Assembly: GCA_003347645.1 (NCBI GenBank)
Contig: QDFX01000007.1
Location: forward strand, 62,001 to 126,000
Length of the DNA: 64,000 bases
From: Rhizobiaceae bacterium CPCC 101076
GTDB lineage: Bacteria; Pseudomonadota; Alphaproteobacteria; Rhizobiales; Methylopilaceae
Reading direction: 5' to 3'
Both the position numbers and the translations under genes were made by a program. Positions 16,243-25,674 of the stretch are shown piece by piece. The first letter of the stretch is position 1. Every line of letters begins with the position of its first letter. The notes under the pieces were generated by a model that was not told the DNA's origin, made no database searches, and saw only the letters and a list, made by a program, of their open reading frames with translations.

Positions 16243-18069
16243 ATGATGGAAAACCGCAATCTGTTCCTGGCGATCCTGCTGTCTATCGGCGTGCTCGGCC
16301 TGTGGGAATATTTCTACGGCGCCCCGCAGCGCGAGAAAGCGCAGCAGATCGCGGAACAGCAGCGCATCGAGCGCGGCGTCGATCAAAACGCCGCTCAGGG
16401 TGCCGCGCCGGGAGCACAGGTTCCGTCGAACCCTGCGGGTGCACCGACCGCTCCGGCAGTCGTCGCCAATCCGGGCGTCACCCGTGAGCAGGCGATCGCT
16501 GAGACCAAGCGCATCCCGATCGACACGCCGCGCCTCAAAGGGTCGATCGATCTGACCGGCGGCCGCATCGACGATATCGCGCTGAAGGACTATCGCGAGA
16601 CGGTCGAGCCCAACAGCCCGAACATCGTCCTCCTGACCCCGCCCGGCGGGCCGCAGCCGTTCTATGCCGAATATGGCTGGGTCGGCGCCGCCGGCACGAC
16701 CGCGCCGCTGCCCGGTGCCAATACAGTCTGGACCCAGGAGGGCTCGGGCGCGCTGACGGCCTCGACGCCAATCACGCTCTCCTGGAACAATGGACAGGGC
16801 CTGACCTTCAAGCGGACGATCTCCGTCGACGTGAACTACATGTTCACCGTCGCCGACCGGGTCGAGAACGCCGGCTCCGCGGCGGTGACGCTGCATCCCT
16901 ATGCGCTCGTCTCGCGCCATGGCCGGCCGCACGTCTCCGGCTACTACATCCTCCACGAGGGTCTTCTCGGCTGGCTCGGAGACGACGGCCTGCAGGAGAT
17001 CAAGTACTCGACGATCGAGGAAGAGAAGTCGATCTCGCACCGCGCCAAGGAAGGCTGGCTCGGCATCACCGACAAATACTGGGCGACCGCGCTGGTCCCG
17101 CCGCGCGGCGAGGAGTTCACCGGCCGCTTCTCGGCGGTGACCAACCAGGTTCCGATCTACCAGACGGACTATCTGCTGAACGCCCGCGAGGTCGCGCCCG
17201 GCGGTTCGACCGAGGTGAAGGGCGAACTGTTCGCCGGCGCCAAGGAAGTCCGCGTTATCAACGAGTACCAGAATAATCTCGGTATTCCGCGTTTCGAGTT
17301 GATGATCGACTGGGGTTGGTTCTACTTCCTGACCAAGCCGATGTTCTGGCTCATCGACTTCTTCTTCCACCTCGTCGGGAATTTCGGTGTCGCGATCCTG
17401 ATCGTCACCGTGCTCGTCAAGCTCGTCTTCTTCCCGCTGGCGAACAAGAGCTACGAGTCGATGTCGAAGATGAAGAAGATCCAGCCCGAGCTGACCGCCA
17501 TGCGTGATCGGTTCAAGGACGACAAGGTCGCCCAACAGAAGGCGATGATGGATCTTTACAAGAAAGAGAAGATCAATCCGGCGGCCGGCTGCCTGCCGAT
17601 CCTGATCCAGATCCCGGTCTTCTTCTCGCTCTACAAGGTCATATTCATCACGATCGAGATGCGGCATGCGCCGTTCTTCGGCTGGATCCGGGACCTCTCC
17701 GCTCCGGACCCGACCACGATCTTCAACCTGTTCGGCTTGATCCCCTACGATCCGGCCTCGTTGCCGGTCATCGGCCCCTTCCTGATGCTCGGCGTCTGGC
17801 CGCTCATCATGGGCGTCACGATGTTCCTGCAGATGCGCCTCAACCCGCTTCCGCCGGACCCGACCCAGGCCATGCTGTTCACCTGGATGCCGGTGTTCTT
17901 CACCTTCCTCCTGGCCTCGTTCCCCGCGGGCCTCGTGATCTACTGGTCGTGGAACAACACGCTGTCGATCCTGCAGCAGGCCGCGATCATGAAGCGCCAA
18001 GGCGTGAAGGTGGAACTCTGGGACAATATCAGGGGCCTGTTCCGACGAAAGCCGCGAACGCAGGAATGA
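16243..18069 (+). CDS. yidC: Membrane protein insertase YidC
   Basis: A 608-residue inner-membrane insertase/chaperone that acts alone or with SecYEG. The start MMENRNLFLAILLS fits alphaproteobacterial YidC; the first helix is residues 5-25, followed by a Pro/Ala-rich linker and a large periplasmic beta domain (residues about 90-370), then the conserved five-helix core beginning near WGWFYFLTKPMFWLID, with KMKKIQPELTAMRDRFKDD in the cytoplasmic hairpin and the helix NPAAGCLPILIQIPVFFSLY. Third gene of the rpmH operon; followed at once by a terminator. Confidence 0.97.
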   Translation: MMENRNLFLAILLSIGVLGLWEYFYGAPQREKAQQIAEQQRIERGVDQNAAQGAAPGAQVPSNPAGAPTAPAVVANPGVTREQAIAETKRIPIDTPRLKGSIDLTGGRIDDIALKDYRETVEPNSPNIVLLTPPGGPQPFYAEYGWVGAAGTTAPLPGANTVWTQEGSGALTASTPITLSWNNGQGLTFKRTISVDVNYMFTVADRVENAGSAAVTLHPYALVSRHGRPHVSGYYILHEGLLGWLGDDGLQEIKYSTIEEEKSISHRAKEGWLGITDKYWATALVPPRGEEFTGRFSAVTNQVPIYQTDYLLNAREVAPGGSTEVKGELFAGAKEVRVINEYQNNLGIPRFELMIDWGWFYFLTKPMFWLIDFFFHLVGNFGVAILIVTVLVKLVFFPLANKSYESMSKMKKIQPELTAMRDRFKDDKVAQQKAMMDLYKKEKINPAAGCLPILIQIPVFFSLYKVIFITIEMRHAPFFGWIRDLSAPDPTTIFNLFGLIPYDPASLPVIGPFLMLGVWPLIMGVTMFLQMRLNPLPPDPTQAMLFTWMPVFFTFLLASFPAGLVIYWSWNNTLSILQQAAIMKRQGVKVELWDNIRGLFRRKPRTQE

Positions 18070-18070
18070 C

Positions 18071-18098
18071 AAAAGGCCGCCCGATGGGCGGCCTTTTT
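18071..18098 (+). terminator. Rho-independent terminator after yidC
   Basis: Arms AAAAGGCCGCCC (18071-18082) and GGGCGGCCTTTT (18086-18097) pair perfectly with a 3-base loop and run into T residues. It begins 2 bases after the yidC stop, ending the rpmH-rnpA-yidC operon. Confidence 0.9.
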
Positions 18099-18144
18099 GT
18101 TTCCAGCCGGCGTGAGTGCCAGGAGCGGCCGCCGATGCCGGCCG

Positions 18145-18237
18145 TCAGATAAACGCCACAAGCAAGGATGTGAACGCACAGCAAAGGCATAGGCCGAGAG
18201 CCGAGATCAGCATGGAGATTTCGAAATCGCTGGACAT
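18145..18237 (-). CDS. Putative 30-residue single-helix membrane protein
   Basis: A tiny frame reading MSSDFEISMLISALGLCLCC then AFTSLLVAFI and a stop. Residues 8-30 form one hydrophobic segment long enough to span the membrane, and the ATG is preceded by GAGGAAG 4 bases upstream. It sits alone in the 284-base gap between yidC and dapD on the opposite strand. Size and layout resemble small membrane regulators of the KdpF kind, though no partner is next to it. Three cysteines lie inside the helix. It could still be chance. Confidence 0.35.
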   Translation of the reverse strand: MSSDFEISMLISALGLCLCCAFTSLLVAFI

Positions 18238-18381
18238 CGCTCTCTTCCTCGACCGCTTCTCGCATCACCGCTGACGCAAAGGTTAGCGCGCCGCCTCGGA
18301 TAGGCAAGCCGATCATTGACACGGCAGGCTCGCCCGGGCGACAGACCCCGATCAATCTCCTGGATGGATCGAGGACTCTTT

Positions 18382-19224
<843 letters not shown>

Positions 19225-19242
19225 CGACGGGACACGGCCGAG

Positions 19243-19674
19243 ATGACCTGGCTGATCGAGTTCTTCTTCCGGTTTCGCGGCCGCGTCAGCCGATCCCGCT
19301 ACTGGTTCGGAACTTTGGCCGTGCTGGCCGCCTGCCTCGTGGTGTTTCTCATCCTGGTGGCAATGGCGCCCCGGTTCGGATGGCAGTTCGACGACGAGGA
19401 GATCGCCACGCTTGGCGTGCCGTTCATCGTGATCTGCGTGGTTTCGACTCTCGCTCTGTCCGCGAAACGGCTGCACGACCGGAACAAGAGCGCATGGTGG
19501 CTCGTCGTGTTTTACGTGCCGCCGCTTTTCTCCGACATCATTCTCGGAGCAACCGCGGAAGCAAACCTCATCTCGACCTTCTTCTCGATCTGGGCACTGA
19601 TCGAGCTCGGCTTCCTGCGCGGCACCGACGGTCCGAACCGGTTCGGTCATGAACCCGTCCCCGTGACCGCGTGA
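19243..19674 (+). CDS. DUF805 family membrane protein, copy 1
   Basis: A 143-residue inner-membrane protein of the DUF805 family with three or four hydrophobic helices. It shows the conserved opening FRFRGRVSRSRYWFG, the mid-protein SAKRLHDRNKSAWW stretch with the RLHD motif, and a tail with GPNRFG. Function of the family is unknown. It starts 18 bases after dapD, so it is probably cotranscribed. A second intact copy and a remnant follow, a local tandem expansion within the dap cluster. Confidence 0.85.
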   Translation: MTWLIEFFFRFRGRVSRSRYWFGTLAVLAACLVVFLILVAMAPRFGWQFDDEEIATLGVPFIVICVVSTLALSAKRLHDRNKSAWWLVVFYVPPLFSDIILGATAEANLISTFFSIWALIELGFLRGTDGPNRFGHEPVPVTA

Positions 19675-19742
19675 GAGGTAAGCTTCGCACAGGCATCGCG
19701 GAATAGAGAGACGCCAGAAGCTTCTCTATCTCCGTGGTCGCG

Positions 19743-20318
19743 ATGAACTGGACCTGGGTTTTCTTCAGCTTCCAAGGCCGGCTGGCCCGCAAGCCGTTCT
19801 GGATCGGTCTCGCAGCACCATTCGGGCTCGCCCTCTTCGGGGCCCTGTTCATCTGGATCGTCGGGTCGATGGCGGCATCTCCGCCCATTATCGCGCTCGA
19901 AATCGCCTTCGCGATCTCGATTTCCGTTCTCTGCCTGGCTCTGGGATCGAAACGACTGCAGGACCGCGACAAGAGCGGCTGGTGGATTCTTCCCTATTTC
20001 TTCGTGCCGCAGGCTATCGCCAGCGCCGCTTTGGCCCTGCCGGACAGCGCCGCGCCCGTCTTCATCGCAATCGGCATCGCGGTCGCGTTCTGTGCGCTGC
20101 TCGATCTCGGCTGTCTCGAAGGCACGCCCGGACGCAACCGGTTTGGCACGGATCCGAATGCACCTGTCCCGGTCCAGGAGAAGCCGGAGCACCACGAGTC
20201 CCATTTCGCCCGTCCGAACGATGTCTGGCAACCGAACCAGCCAGCCAGCGGACCACGCACGGGCCTCGACAAATTCCTCGACGAGCCTGCCCGTCCGCGG
20301 CGCCGCGAGGCCTCCTGA
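19743..20318 (+). CDS. DUF805 family membrane protein, copy 2
   Basis: A 191-residue relative of the preceding gene, starting MNWTWVFFSFQGRLARKPFW. It keeps the GSKRLQDRDKSGWW motif and the GRNRFGTDPNAP tail, then adds a soluble hydrophilic extension of about 45 residues (PEHHESHFARPNDVWQPN onward) that copy 1 lacks. I prefer the ATG at 19743 to a GTG 9 bases earlier because the other copies begin M-x-W. No clear ribosome binding site is visible. Function unknown; membrane location inferred from three to four helices. Confidence 0.82.
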   Translation: MNWTWVFFSFQGRLARKPFWIGLAAPFGLALFGALFIWIVGSMAASPPIIALEIAFAISISVLCLALGSKRLQDRDKSGWWILPYFFVPQAIASAALALPDSAAPVFIAIGIAVAFCALLDLGCLEGTPGRNRFGTDPNAPVPVQEKPEHHESHFARPNDVWQPNQPASGPRTGLDKFLDEPARPRRREAS

Positions 20319-20384
20319 CCAACAACAATCCTCTGGCGCTTCGCCGCGACGCGTTCTAAGTCCGCTGAAACGCCGGGGATTCCC

Positions 20385-20504
20385 ATGAGCTGGGTTCTGC
20401 TGCTGACATCCTTCACCGGGCGCATCAATCGCGCCCGGTTCTGGCTTGGCTGGGCGATCCATAGCCCCGATCCCCTCGCATCCCAGACCACGGCAACCGC
20501 GTGA
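20385..20504 (+). pseudogene. Truncated DUF805 copy 3, fused to the dapE start
   Basis: A 39-codon frame begins MSWVLLLTSFTGRINRARFW and LGWAI, clearly the first 25 residues of a third DUF805 protein, then turns into unrelated sequence and stops at TGA 20502-20504. That stop overlaps the dapE GTG (20501) by 4 bases. The remainder of the gene is missing, so a deletion probably removed most of the copy and left its start in front of dapE, where it may now act as a leader for dapE translation. Confidence 0.75.
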
Positions 20505-21652
20505 CCATTACAACTGTCGAACTGACCCAGGCGCTGATCCGCTGCCGCAGCGTCACTCCCGATGACAACGGCGCGCTCGACGTCCTCAGCGACGTCCTGC
20601 GCGACGCCGGCTTCGACGTCCATCTGCCGGTCTTCTCTGCGCCGGACACGCCCGACATCCGCAATCTTTATGCGCGCATCGGAACCGGGGCTCCGATCTT
20701 CGTCTTCGCCGGCCACACAGACGTCGTCCCACCTGGCGACGAGGCCAGTTGGACGGCCGGGGCCTTCTCGGGAGAAGTCCGCGACGGCGTCCTCTATGGG
20801 CGCGGCGCCGTCGACATGAAGGGCGGGGTCGCCGCGATGACGGTGGCCGCGCTCCGCCACATCGAGAAGCATGGTCTGGAAAACGGCTCGATCGCCTTCC
20901 TGATCACCGGCGACGAGGAAGGGCCGGCGATCAACGGCATGGTGAAGCTGCTCGAATGGGCCGCCGAACGGCAGGAGCGCTTCGACCATTGCGTGCTCGG
21001 CGAGCCGAGTTCAAGGTCGGAACTCGGGGACGAGGTGAAGATCGGCCGGCGCGGTTCGCAGTCCGGCACTTTGGTCGTCCATGGCAAGCAGGGCCACGTG
21101 GCGTACCCGCACAAGGCGGACAATCCGATCCGCCGGATGCTGCCGATCCTCGACACCTTGCTCGCCCCCCTGGACGATGGCACCGCTCATTTCGAGCGCT
21201 CGAACCTTGAGTTGACCAGCGTCGATGTCGGCAATCCAACCCCGAACGTCATCCCGGCCAAGGCCACGATTTCCTTCAACGTCCGCTTCAACGACACCTA
21301 TACCCTGGACACCCTGAAGACGCTGCTGAGCGAACGCGTGAAGCAGGCCGCCGGTCCGACGCGCTACGAGTTGTCGTTCGCCACGCGGGCAGCGTCGAGC
21401 TTCATCACCGAGCCCGGCGACTTCATCCAGATCATCGCGGATTCAGTCGAAGCCGAAACCGGCCGTCGGCCCCGTCTCGCGACGGGCGGCGGGACGTCGG
21501 ACGCCCGCTTCATCAAGGACTACTGCCCCGTGGTCGAAGTCGGCATGACGAACGCGACCATGCATCAGGTCGACGAGCGCGTGTCGGTCGCGGAACTGGA
21601 CGCCGTGACGAGGGTCTACGAACAGATCCTCGCGCGCTATTTCGCCTCGTAA
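20501..21652 (+). CDS. dapE: Succinyl-diaminopimelate desuccinylase
   Basis: A 383-residue M20 metallopeptidase-family enzyme that hydrolyses N-succinyl-LL-diaminopimelate in lysine and peptidoglycan synthesis. It shows [12 protein letters not shown] (zinc ligand His and catalytic Asp), [13 protein letters not shown] (bridging Asp), [12 protein letters not shown] (catalytic Glu pair) and the C-terminal [13 protein letters not shown] with the last His ligand. The start is the GTG at 20501, overlapping the end of the DUF805 remnant. No own ribosome binding site is apparent. The 3' end overlaps truA by 16 bases on the opposite strand. Confidence 0.95.
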   Translation: MTITTVELTQALIRCRSVTPDDNGALDVLSDVLRDAGFDVHLPVFSAPDTPDIRNLYARIGTGAPIFVFAGHTDVVPPGDEASWTAGAFSGEVRDGVLYGRGAVDMKGGVAAMTVAALRHIEKHGLENGSIAFLITGDEEGPAINGMVKLLEWAAERQERFDHCVLGEPSSRSELGDEVKIGRRGSQSGTLVVHGKQGHVAYPHKADNPIRRMLPILDTLLAPLDDGTAHFERSNLELTSVDVGNPTPNVIPAKATISFNVRFNDTYTLDTLKTLLSERVKQAAGPTRYELSFATRAASSFITEPGDFIQIIADSVEAETGRRPRLATGGGTSDARFIKDYCPVVEVGMTNATMHQVDERVSVAELDAVTRVYEQILARYFAS

Positions 21653-22383
21653 TCGACCCGCATCAGATACAGGCCGCAGGACGGTGCAAGCGCCCCGCAA
21701 CGGGAGCGGTCACGGGCTTCGAGCGCCGCTTTGAGATCGTCGGCCATCCATCGCTCCTCGCCGACAAGCTTGAGCGAACCGGTGATCGATCTCACCTGAT
21801 GATGCAGGAACGAGCGCGCCGATACGCGCAGCACGACCGCGTGGCCCTCGCGCTCGATCTCGATCCGGTCGAGCGTCTTCACCGCGCTTTTCGCCTGGCA
21901 TTCGGCCGCGCGGAAGGTCGTGAAATCGTGCCTGCCGACCAGAACCTGCGCCGCGGCGTGCATCGCGTCGTGATCGAGTGGTCGCGGCACCTGCCAGGCA
22001 CGATCCGCTTCGAGCGTCAGTGGCGGACGGCGGTCAATCAGCCGGTATTCGTAATAGCGCCTGGTGGCCGAGAAACGGGCGTCGAAATCGTCCGCCACGC
22101 GCTCGGCCGACAGCACCGCGACGGGCCATGGCCGCGCATGCGCGTTGATCGCGTCGCGCACCGTGTCTTCCGGCCAGTCCTTCGAGAGATCGACATGCGC
22201 CACCTGCCCGCGCGCATGGACGCCGGAATCGGTACGCCCCGCTCCGCCGACGGTAACCTCGTCGCCGCAGAACGCGAGCACCGCGGCTTCGAGCGTGCCC
22301 TGCACCGACTGGCCGTTATCCTGCCTCTGCCAGCCGCAGAACGGCGTGCCGTCGTACTCAATCGTCAGTTTGTAGCGGGGCAT
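21637..22383 (-). CDS. truA: tRNA pseudouridine(38-40) synthase
   Basis: A 248-residue enzyme that isomerises uridines 38-40 in the tRNA anticodon arm. It has the start [20 protein letters not shown], the catalytic Asp in [28 protein letters not shown], and [13 protein letters not shown] near the C-terminus, all family hallmarks at normal length. It is the last gene of the minus-strand def-fmt-GNAT-truA cluster; its start overlaps the end of the acetyltransferase gene by 26 bases. Confidence 0.96.
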   Translation of the reverse strand: MPRYKLTIEYDGTPFCGWQRQDNGQSVQGTLEAAVLAFCGDEVTVGGAGRTDSGVHARGQVAHVDLSKDWPEDTVRDAINAHARPWPVAVLSAERVADDFDARFSATRRYYEYRLIDRRPPLTLEADRAWQVPRPLDHDAMHAAAQVLVGRHDFTTFRAAECQAKSAVKTLDRIEIEREGHAVVLRVSARSFLHHQVRSITGSLKLVGEERWMADDLKAALEARDRSRCGALAPSCGLYLMRVDYEAK

Positions 22384-22891
22384 TGGGAAGGTCGGCGAAT
22401 GCCGGTGCGTAGCGGATCAGGCCGTGGGCGTAGCGGCCACGCTCGGTCAGCGCAAGCGCCTGCTGGTTCGGGCCGTCATAGGGCGTCTCGAAATTCCTGG
22501 CCTGTTCGGCGGTGAAACCGAACCTGCCGTAGAAGGCCGGATCGCCCAGGACAAAGATGACGTCCACGCCCTGGCCGTGGAGGATCTTGATCCCCTCGCT
22601 CACCAGAGCGGTCCCGACGCCCTTCCCCTGATAGGATTCGAGCACGGCCAGTGGCCCGAGCGCGACCGCTTTGAGGCCCATGCTCTCGACGGCTGTCAGG
22701 CGCGAAAACAGGATGTGGCCGGCCAACGCGCCGCCGCGACGGGCGACGAGCGACAGCACGCCGTCGCCCTCGCTCTGCAGATAGTCGACGAGTTCCGCCT
22801 CCGACCAGGTCGGAAACACCGACTGATGGATCTTTCGGATCACCGGGATGTCGTGCTTGCTCTCGAGCCGGATGTAAAAGCGACTGCTCAT
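22358..22891 (-). CDS. GNAT family N-acetyltransferase
   Basis: A 177-residue protein with the GNAT fold: [18 protein letters not shown] (beta strands), [25 protein letters not shown] with the Q-x-x-G-x-G acetyl-CoA pyrophosphate loop, and [17 protein letters not shown], the pattern of the YhbS-like subgroup. The start at ATG 22891 overlaps the fmt stop by 4 bases (ATGA). Substrate unknown. Its position within def-fmt-truA suggests a housekeeping modification, perhaps of a protein or small amine, but this is inference. Confidence 0.88.
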   Translation of the reverse strand: MSSRFYIRLESKHDIPVIRKIHQSVFPTWSEAELVDYLQSEGDGVLSLVARRGGALAGHILFSRLTAVESMGLKAVALGPLAVLESYQGKGVGTALVSEGIKILHGQGVDVIFVLGDPAFYGRFGFTAEQARNFETPYDGPNQQALALTERGRYAHGLIRYAPAFADLPNAPLQTDD

Positions 22892-23820
22892 GAGAAGAGC
22901 GCTCCCGCCTCGAGCCGCGCACCCCGCGCGAAATCGGCGAACGGCATCGGCCCCTTGCCGGCGCGCTGGACCGTGACGAGCCGGACCGCGCCTTCCGCGC
23001 ATGCAATCGCCCCGGAAGCATCGAGCAGCGACCCGGGGGTGCCCCTACCGTCGCGACTTTCGCTGCGGAGCACGCGCAGCCGTTCCGGCCCCTTGCCGAG
23101 ATCGACCTCGCACCACCCCCCCGGAAACGGTGACAGGCCGCGAATATGGTCGTGCACCTCTTTCGACGGCCGGGCCCAATCGATCCGCGTCTCGGCATTG
23201 GTCAGCTTCTGGGCGTAGGTCACGCCTTCGGTGGGTTGCGGAACGGCCGTGAGCGGACCGCGATCAAGATCGTTCATGACCTCGGCCATCAGCCGCGCGC
23301 CGCTGCGTGCCAGCCGGTCGTGCAGTTCGCCCGCGGTCTCGTTCTCGCCGATCGCCATCCTCTCCTCTCGAACGACGGGACCGGTATCGAGGCCCTCGTC
23401 CATCCGCATGATCGCGCACCCCGTCTCCGCATCGCCGGCCATAATCGCCCGGTTGATCGGAGCCGCCCCCCGCCAGCGCGGCAGGAGCGACGCATGCAGA
23501 TTGAAGCAGCCGTCCGCCGGGGCGTCCAGAACGCTTTTCGGCAGAAGCAAACCATACGCCACCACGACGGCGGCATGGGCGCGATGGGCGCGAAAGGCCG
23601 CGGCGGCCTCGTCGGACCTCAGGCTGGGCGGTGTGAAGACCGGAATTCCGAAAAGATCAGCTGCCGTATGCACGGGCGTTCGGCGCTCGGCCATTCCGCG
23701 ACCTGCCGGCTTCGGCGCCCGAGTATAGACTGCGACGACGTCATGGCCCGCCTCGCGGATCGCGGCAAGTGTTGGCACCGCGAAATCGGGCGTCCCCATG
23801 AAGACGAGGCGGAGCGTCAC
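22888..23820 (-). CDS. fmt: Methionyl-tRNA formyltransferase
   Basis: A 310-residue enzyme that formylates initiator Met-tRNA using 10-formyltetrahydrofolate. It begins RLVFMGTPDFAVPTL and contains the catalytic region NLHASLLPRWRGAAPINRAI with the Asn-His pair and later Asp, plus a C-terminal OB-like tRNA-binding domain (PFPGGW onward). It overlaps def by 4 bases and the GNAT gene by 4 bases, an operon with tight translational coupling of paired formylation and deformylation steps. Confidence 0.97.
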   Translation of the reverse strand: MTLRLVFMGTPDFAVPTLAAIREAGHDVVAVYTRAPKPAGRGMAERRTPVHTAADLFGIPVFTPPSLRSDEAAAAFRAHRAHAAVVVAYGLLLPKSVLDAPADGCFNLHASLLPRWRGAAPINRAIMAGDAETGCAIMRMDEGLDTGPVVREERMAIGENETAGELHDRLARSGARLMAEVMNDLDRGPLTAVPQPTEGVTYAQKLTNAETRIDWARPSKEVHDHIRGLSPFPGGWCEVDLGKGPERLRVLRSESRDGRGTPGSLLDASGAIACAEGAVRLVTVQRAGKGPMPFADFARGARLEAGALFS

Positions 23821-24395
23821 AATTCGGCGCCCGCGTCCCGTTTCTCGCCCTTGAGCTTCGGTTTCGGCAGATAAGGCTGCGGACCGCCGTCGCGCTTGGC
23901 CGTCTTCTGGAACTTCTTCCAGACCATCTCTCGCTTCAGCTTCGAGATGTGGTCGATGAACAGGATTCCATCGAGATGGTCCATCTCGTGCTGGATGCAG
24001 GTGGCGAGCACGCCGTCCGCCTTGATCTCCTGCTCCTTGCCCTCGCGATCGAGATAGTGCACGCGCACCTCGGCCGGCCGTTCGACCTCCTCGTAATATT
24101 CGGGGATCGACAGGCAGCCTTCCTCGTAGACCGAGATGTCCTCCGATTCCCAGACGATCTCGGGATTGATCAGGACGAGCGGTTCCTGTTCGTCGTCGCG
24201 CGATGAAACATCGACCACCGCGAGCCGCTTAAGCACGCCGATCTGCGGCGCGGCGAGGCCGATGCCGGGCGCGGCATACATCGTCTCGAACATGTCATCG
24301 ATCAGCGTCTGCAGCTCGGCATCGAAGACCGTGACCGGTTCCGTCTTCTGACGGAGCACGTTGTCGGGAATGACGTGGATGGGGCGGATTGTCAT
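23817..24395 (-). CDS. def: Peptide deformylase
   Basis: A 192-residue metalloenzyme that removes the N-formyl group from new proteins. All three signature blocks are present: GIGLAAPQIG, EEGCLSIP (metal ligand Cys) and QHEMDHLDGILF (two His ligands and catalytic Glu). The ATG at 24395 (MTIRPIHVIPDNVLR) is the standard start; the frame extends 8 codons further without support. It is the promoter-proximal gene of the minus-strand cluster, divergent from rmuC with an 86-base gap. Confidence 0.97.
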   Translation of the reverse strand: MTIRPIHVIPDNVLRQKTEPVTVFDAELQTLIDDMFETMYAAPGIGLAAPQIGVLKRLAVVDVSSRDDEQEPLVLINPEIVWESEDISVYEEGCLSIPEYYEEVERPAEVRVHYLDREGKEQEIKADGVLATCIQHEMDHLDGILFIDHISKLKREMVWKKFQKTAKRDGGPQPYLPKPKLKGEKRDAGAEL

Positions 24396-24481
24396 GATTG
24401 TCGCGAGATAGTCTGGCACGTCCCGCGCGTCAACGCGTTCGCATTCTGTTCACGGCCACCGAATCGAGATATTCAGAGGCA

Positions 24482-25672
24482 ATGGACAATGTTCTCTTCG
24501 AGATCGGCCAGTTTCCGGTGACGGTCGGCATGCTGGCGCTTGCCGGCTTCGCCCTGCTCGTCGCGCTGCTGGCTGGCCTGCTGGTGTCGATGGCCCGGCA
24601 GAATCGCGAGAGAAGCCTCGAAGCGCAGGCACAGTTCGAACGCCACCAGCGCACCGAGGAGCAGGTCAACGCGCTGATGCGCGCCCAGATGGAAGTCTTC
24701 GGCCGGCTTCAAGGCGTCGGTGAAGTCCTGTCCAGCAAGCAGTCCGAACTCGCAAAGGCCGTCTCCGAACGGCTCGACGCCGTCAGTCAGCGGGTCGGCG
24801 AGAACCTGACGACCGGCGCCGCCGCGACCAACGAGCAGTTGAAGGCACTCGAAGCCCGCCTCGCCGTCATTGACGCCGCCCAGCAGAACATCGGTTCGCT
24901 GTCCGAGCAGGTCACCGGCCTGAAAGCCATCCTCGCCAACAAGCCGGCGCGTGGCGCTTTCGGTCAAGGCCAGATGGAAGCGATCGTGAAGGATGCGCTC
25001 CCATCCTCCGGCTATTCATTCCAGCACACGCTCTCGACCCGCGTTCGTCCCGACTGCGTCATCCATCTGCCCGGCGACGCGATGCCTCTCGTCGTCGACG
25101 CGAAATTCCCGCTGGAGGCGTTCGAGGAGCTTCGCCGCGCCGACAGTCCGGAGGCGGAACAACGGGCCGCTACGCGTCTGCGACAGGACATGATCACCCA
25201 CGTCCAGGACGTGCGGAAATATCTGATCCCGATGGAAACGCAGGAGGTTGCTCTCCTCTTCGTGCCGTCTGAAGCTCTCTATGCCGAGCTTCACGAGCGG
25301 TTCGAGGATATCATCCACCGCGCCCACAAGGCCCGCGTCCTGATCGTCTCGCCGTCCCTGCTGATGCTGGCGATCCAGGTGGTGCAGAGCCTGATGCGCG
25401 ATGCCGCCATGCGAGAGAAGGCGCACCTGATCCAGAAGGAGGTCGGCCTCCTCCTAGAAGACGTCCGCCGCCTCGCCGAGCGCACCGGCAAGCTCAAGGC
25501 ACATATCGGCCAGACGGCGAAAGACCTCGACGACATCGAGACCTCGACAAGGAAGATCGAGGGTCGCAGCGTGCGCATCGACCAGATGGACTTCGACGGC
25601 CCGACGAGCCCGGAAGCACGTCAGGGCTCGCTGCTGCCGAACCCGATCATTCGTGGCGAGGCAGCGGAGTAG
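24482..25672 (+). CDS. rmuC: DNA recombination protein RmuC
   Basis: A 396-residue protein with an N-terminal membrane helix (MLALAGFALLVALLAGLLVS, about residues 15-36), a coiled coil (residues 37-135) and a C-terminal nuclease-like RmuC domain (RPDCVIHLPGD, LVVDAKFPLEAFEEL, ending at KARVLIVSPSLLMLAI and after). RmuC limits inversions at short inverted repeats, by genetics in E. coli. The ATG at 24482 avoids an unsupported extension. The last bases are 2 bases away from the convergent DUF4261-like gene. Confidence 0.92.
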   Translation: MDNVLFEIGQFPVTVGMLALAGFALLVALLAGLLVSMARQNRERSLEAQAQFERHQRTEEQVNALMRAQMEVFGRLQGVGEVLSSKQSELAKAVSERLDAVSQRVGENLTTGAAATNEQLKALEARLAVIDAAQQNIGSLSEQVTGLKAILANKPARGAFGQGQMEAIVKDALPSSGYSFQHTLSTRVRPDCVIHLPGDAMPLVVDAKFPLEAFEELRRADSPEAEQRAATRLRQDMITHVQDVRKYLIPMETQEVALLFVPSEALYAELHERFEDIIHRAHKARVLIVSPSLLMLAIQVVQSLMRDAAMREKAHLIQKEVGLLLEDVRRLAERTGKLKAHIGQTAKDLDDIETSTRKIEGRSVRIDQMDFDGPTSPEARQGSLLPNPIIRGEAAE

Positions 25673-25674
25673 TT

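Noticed and set aside
16144-18072. A 642-codon minus-strand frame opposite yidC
   Set aside because: Shadow of yidC; the real gene has complete YidC motifs and a terminator in the right direction.
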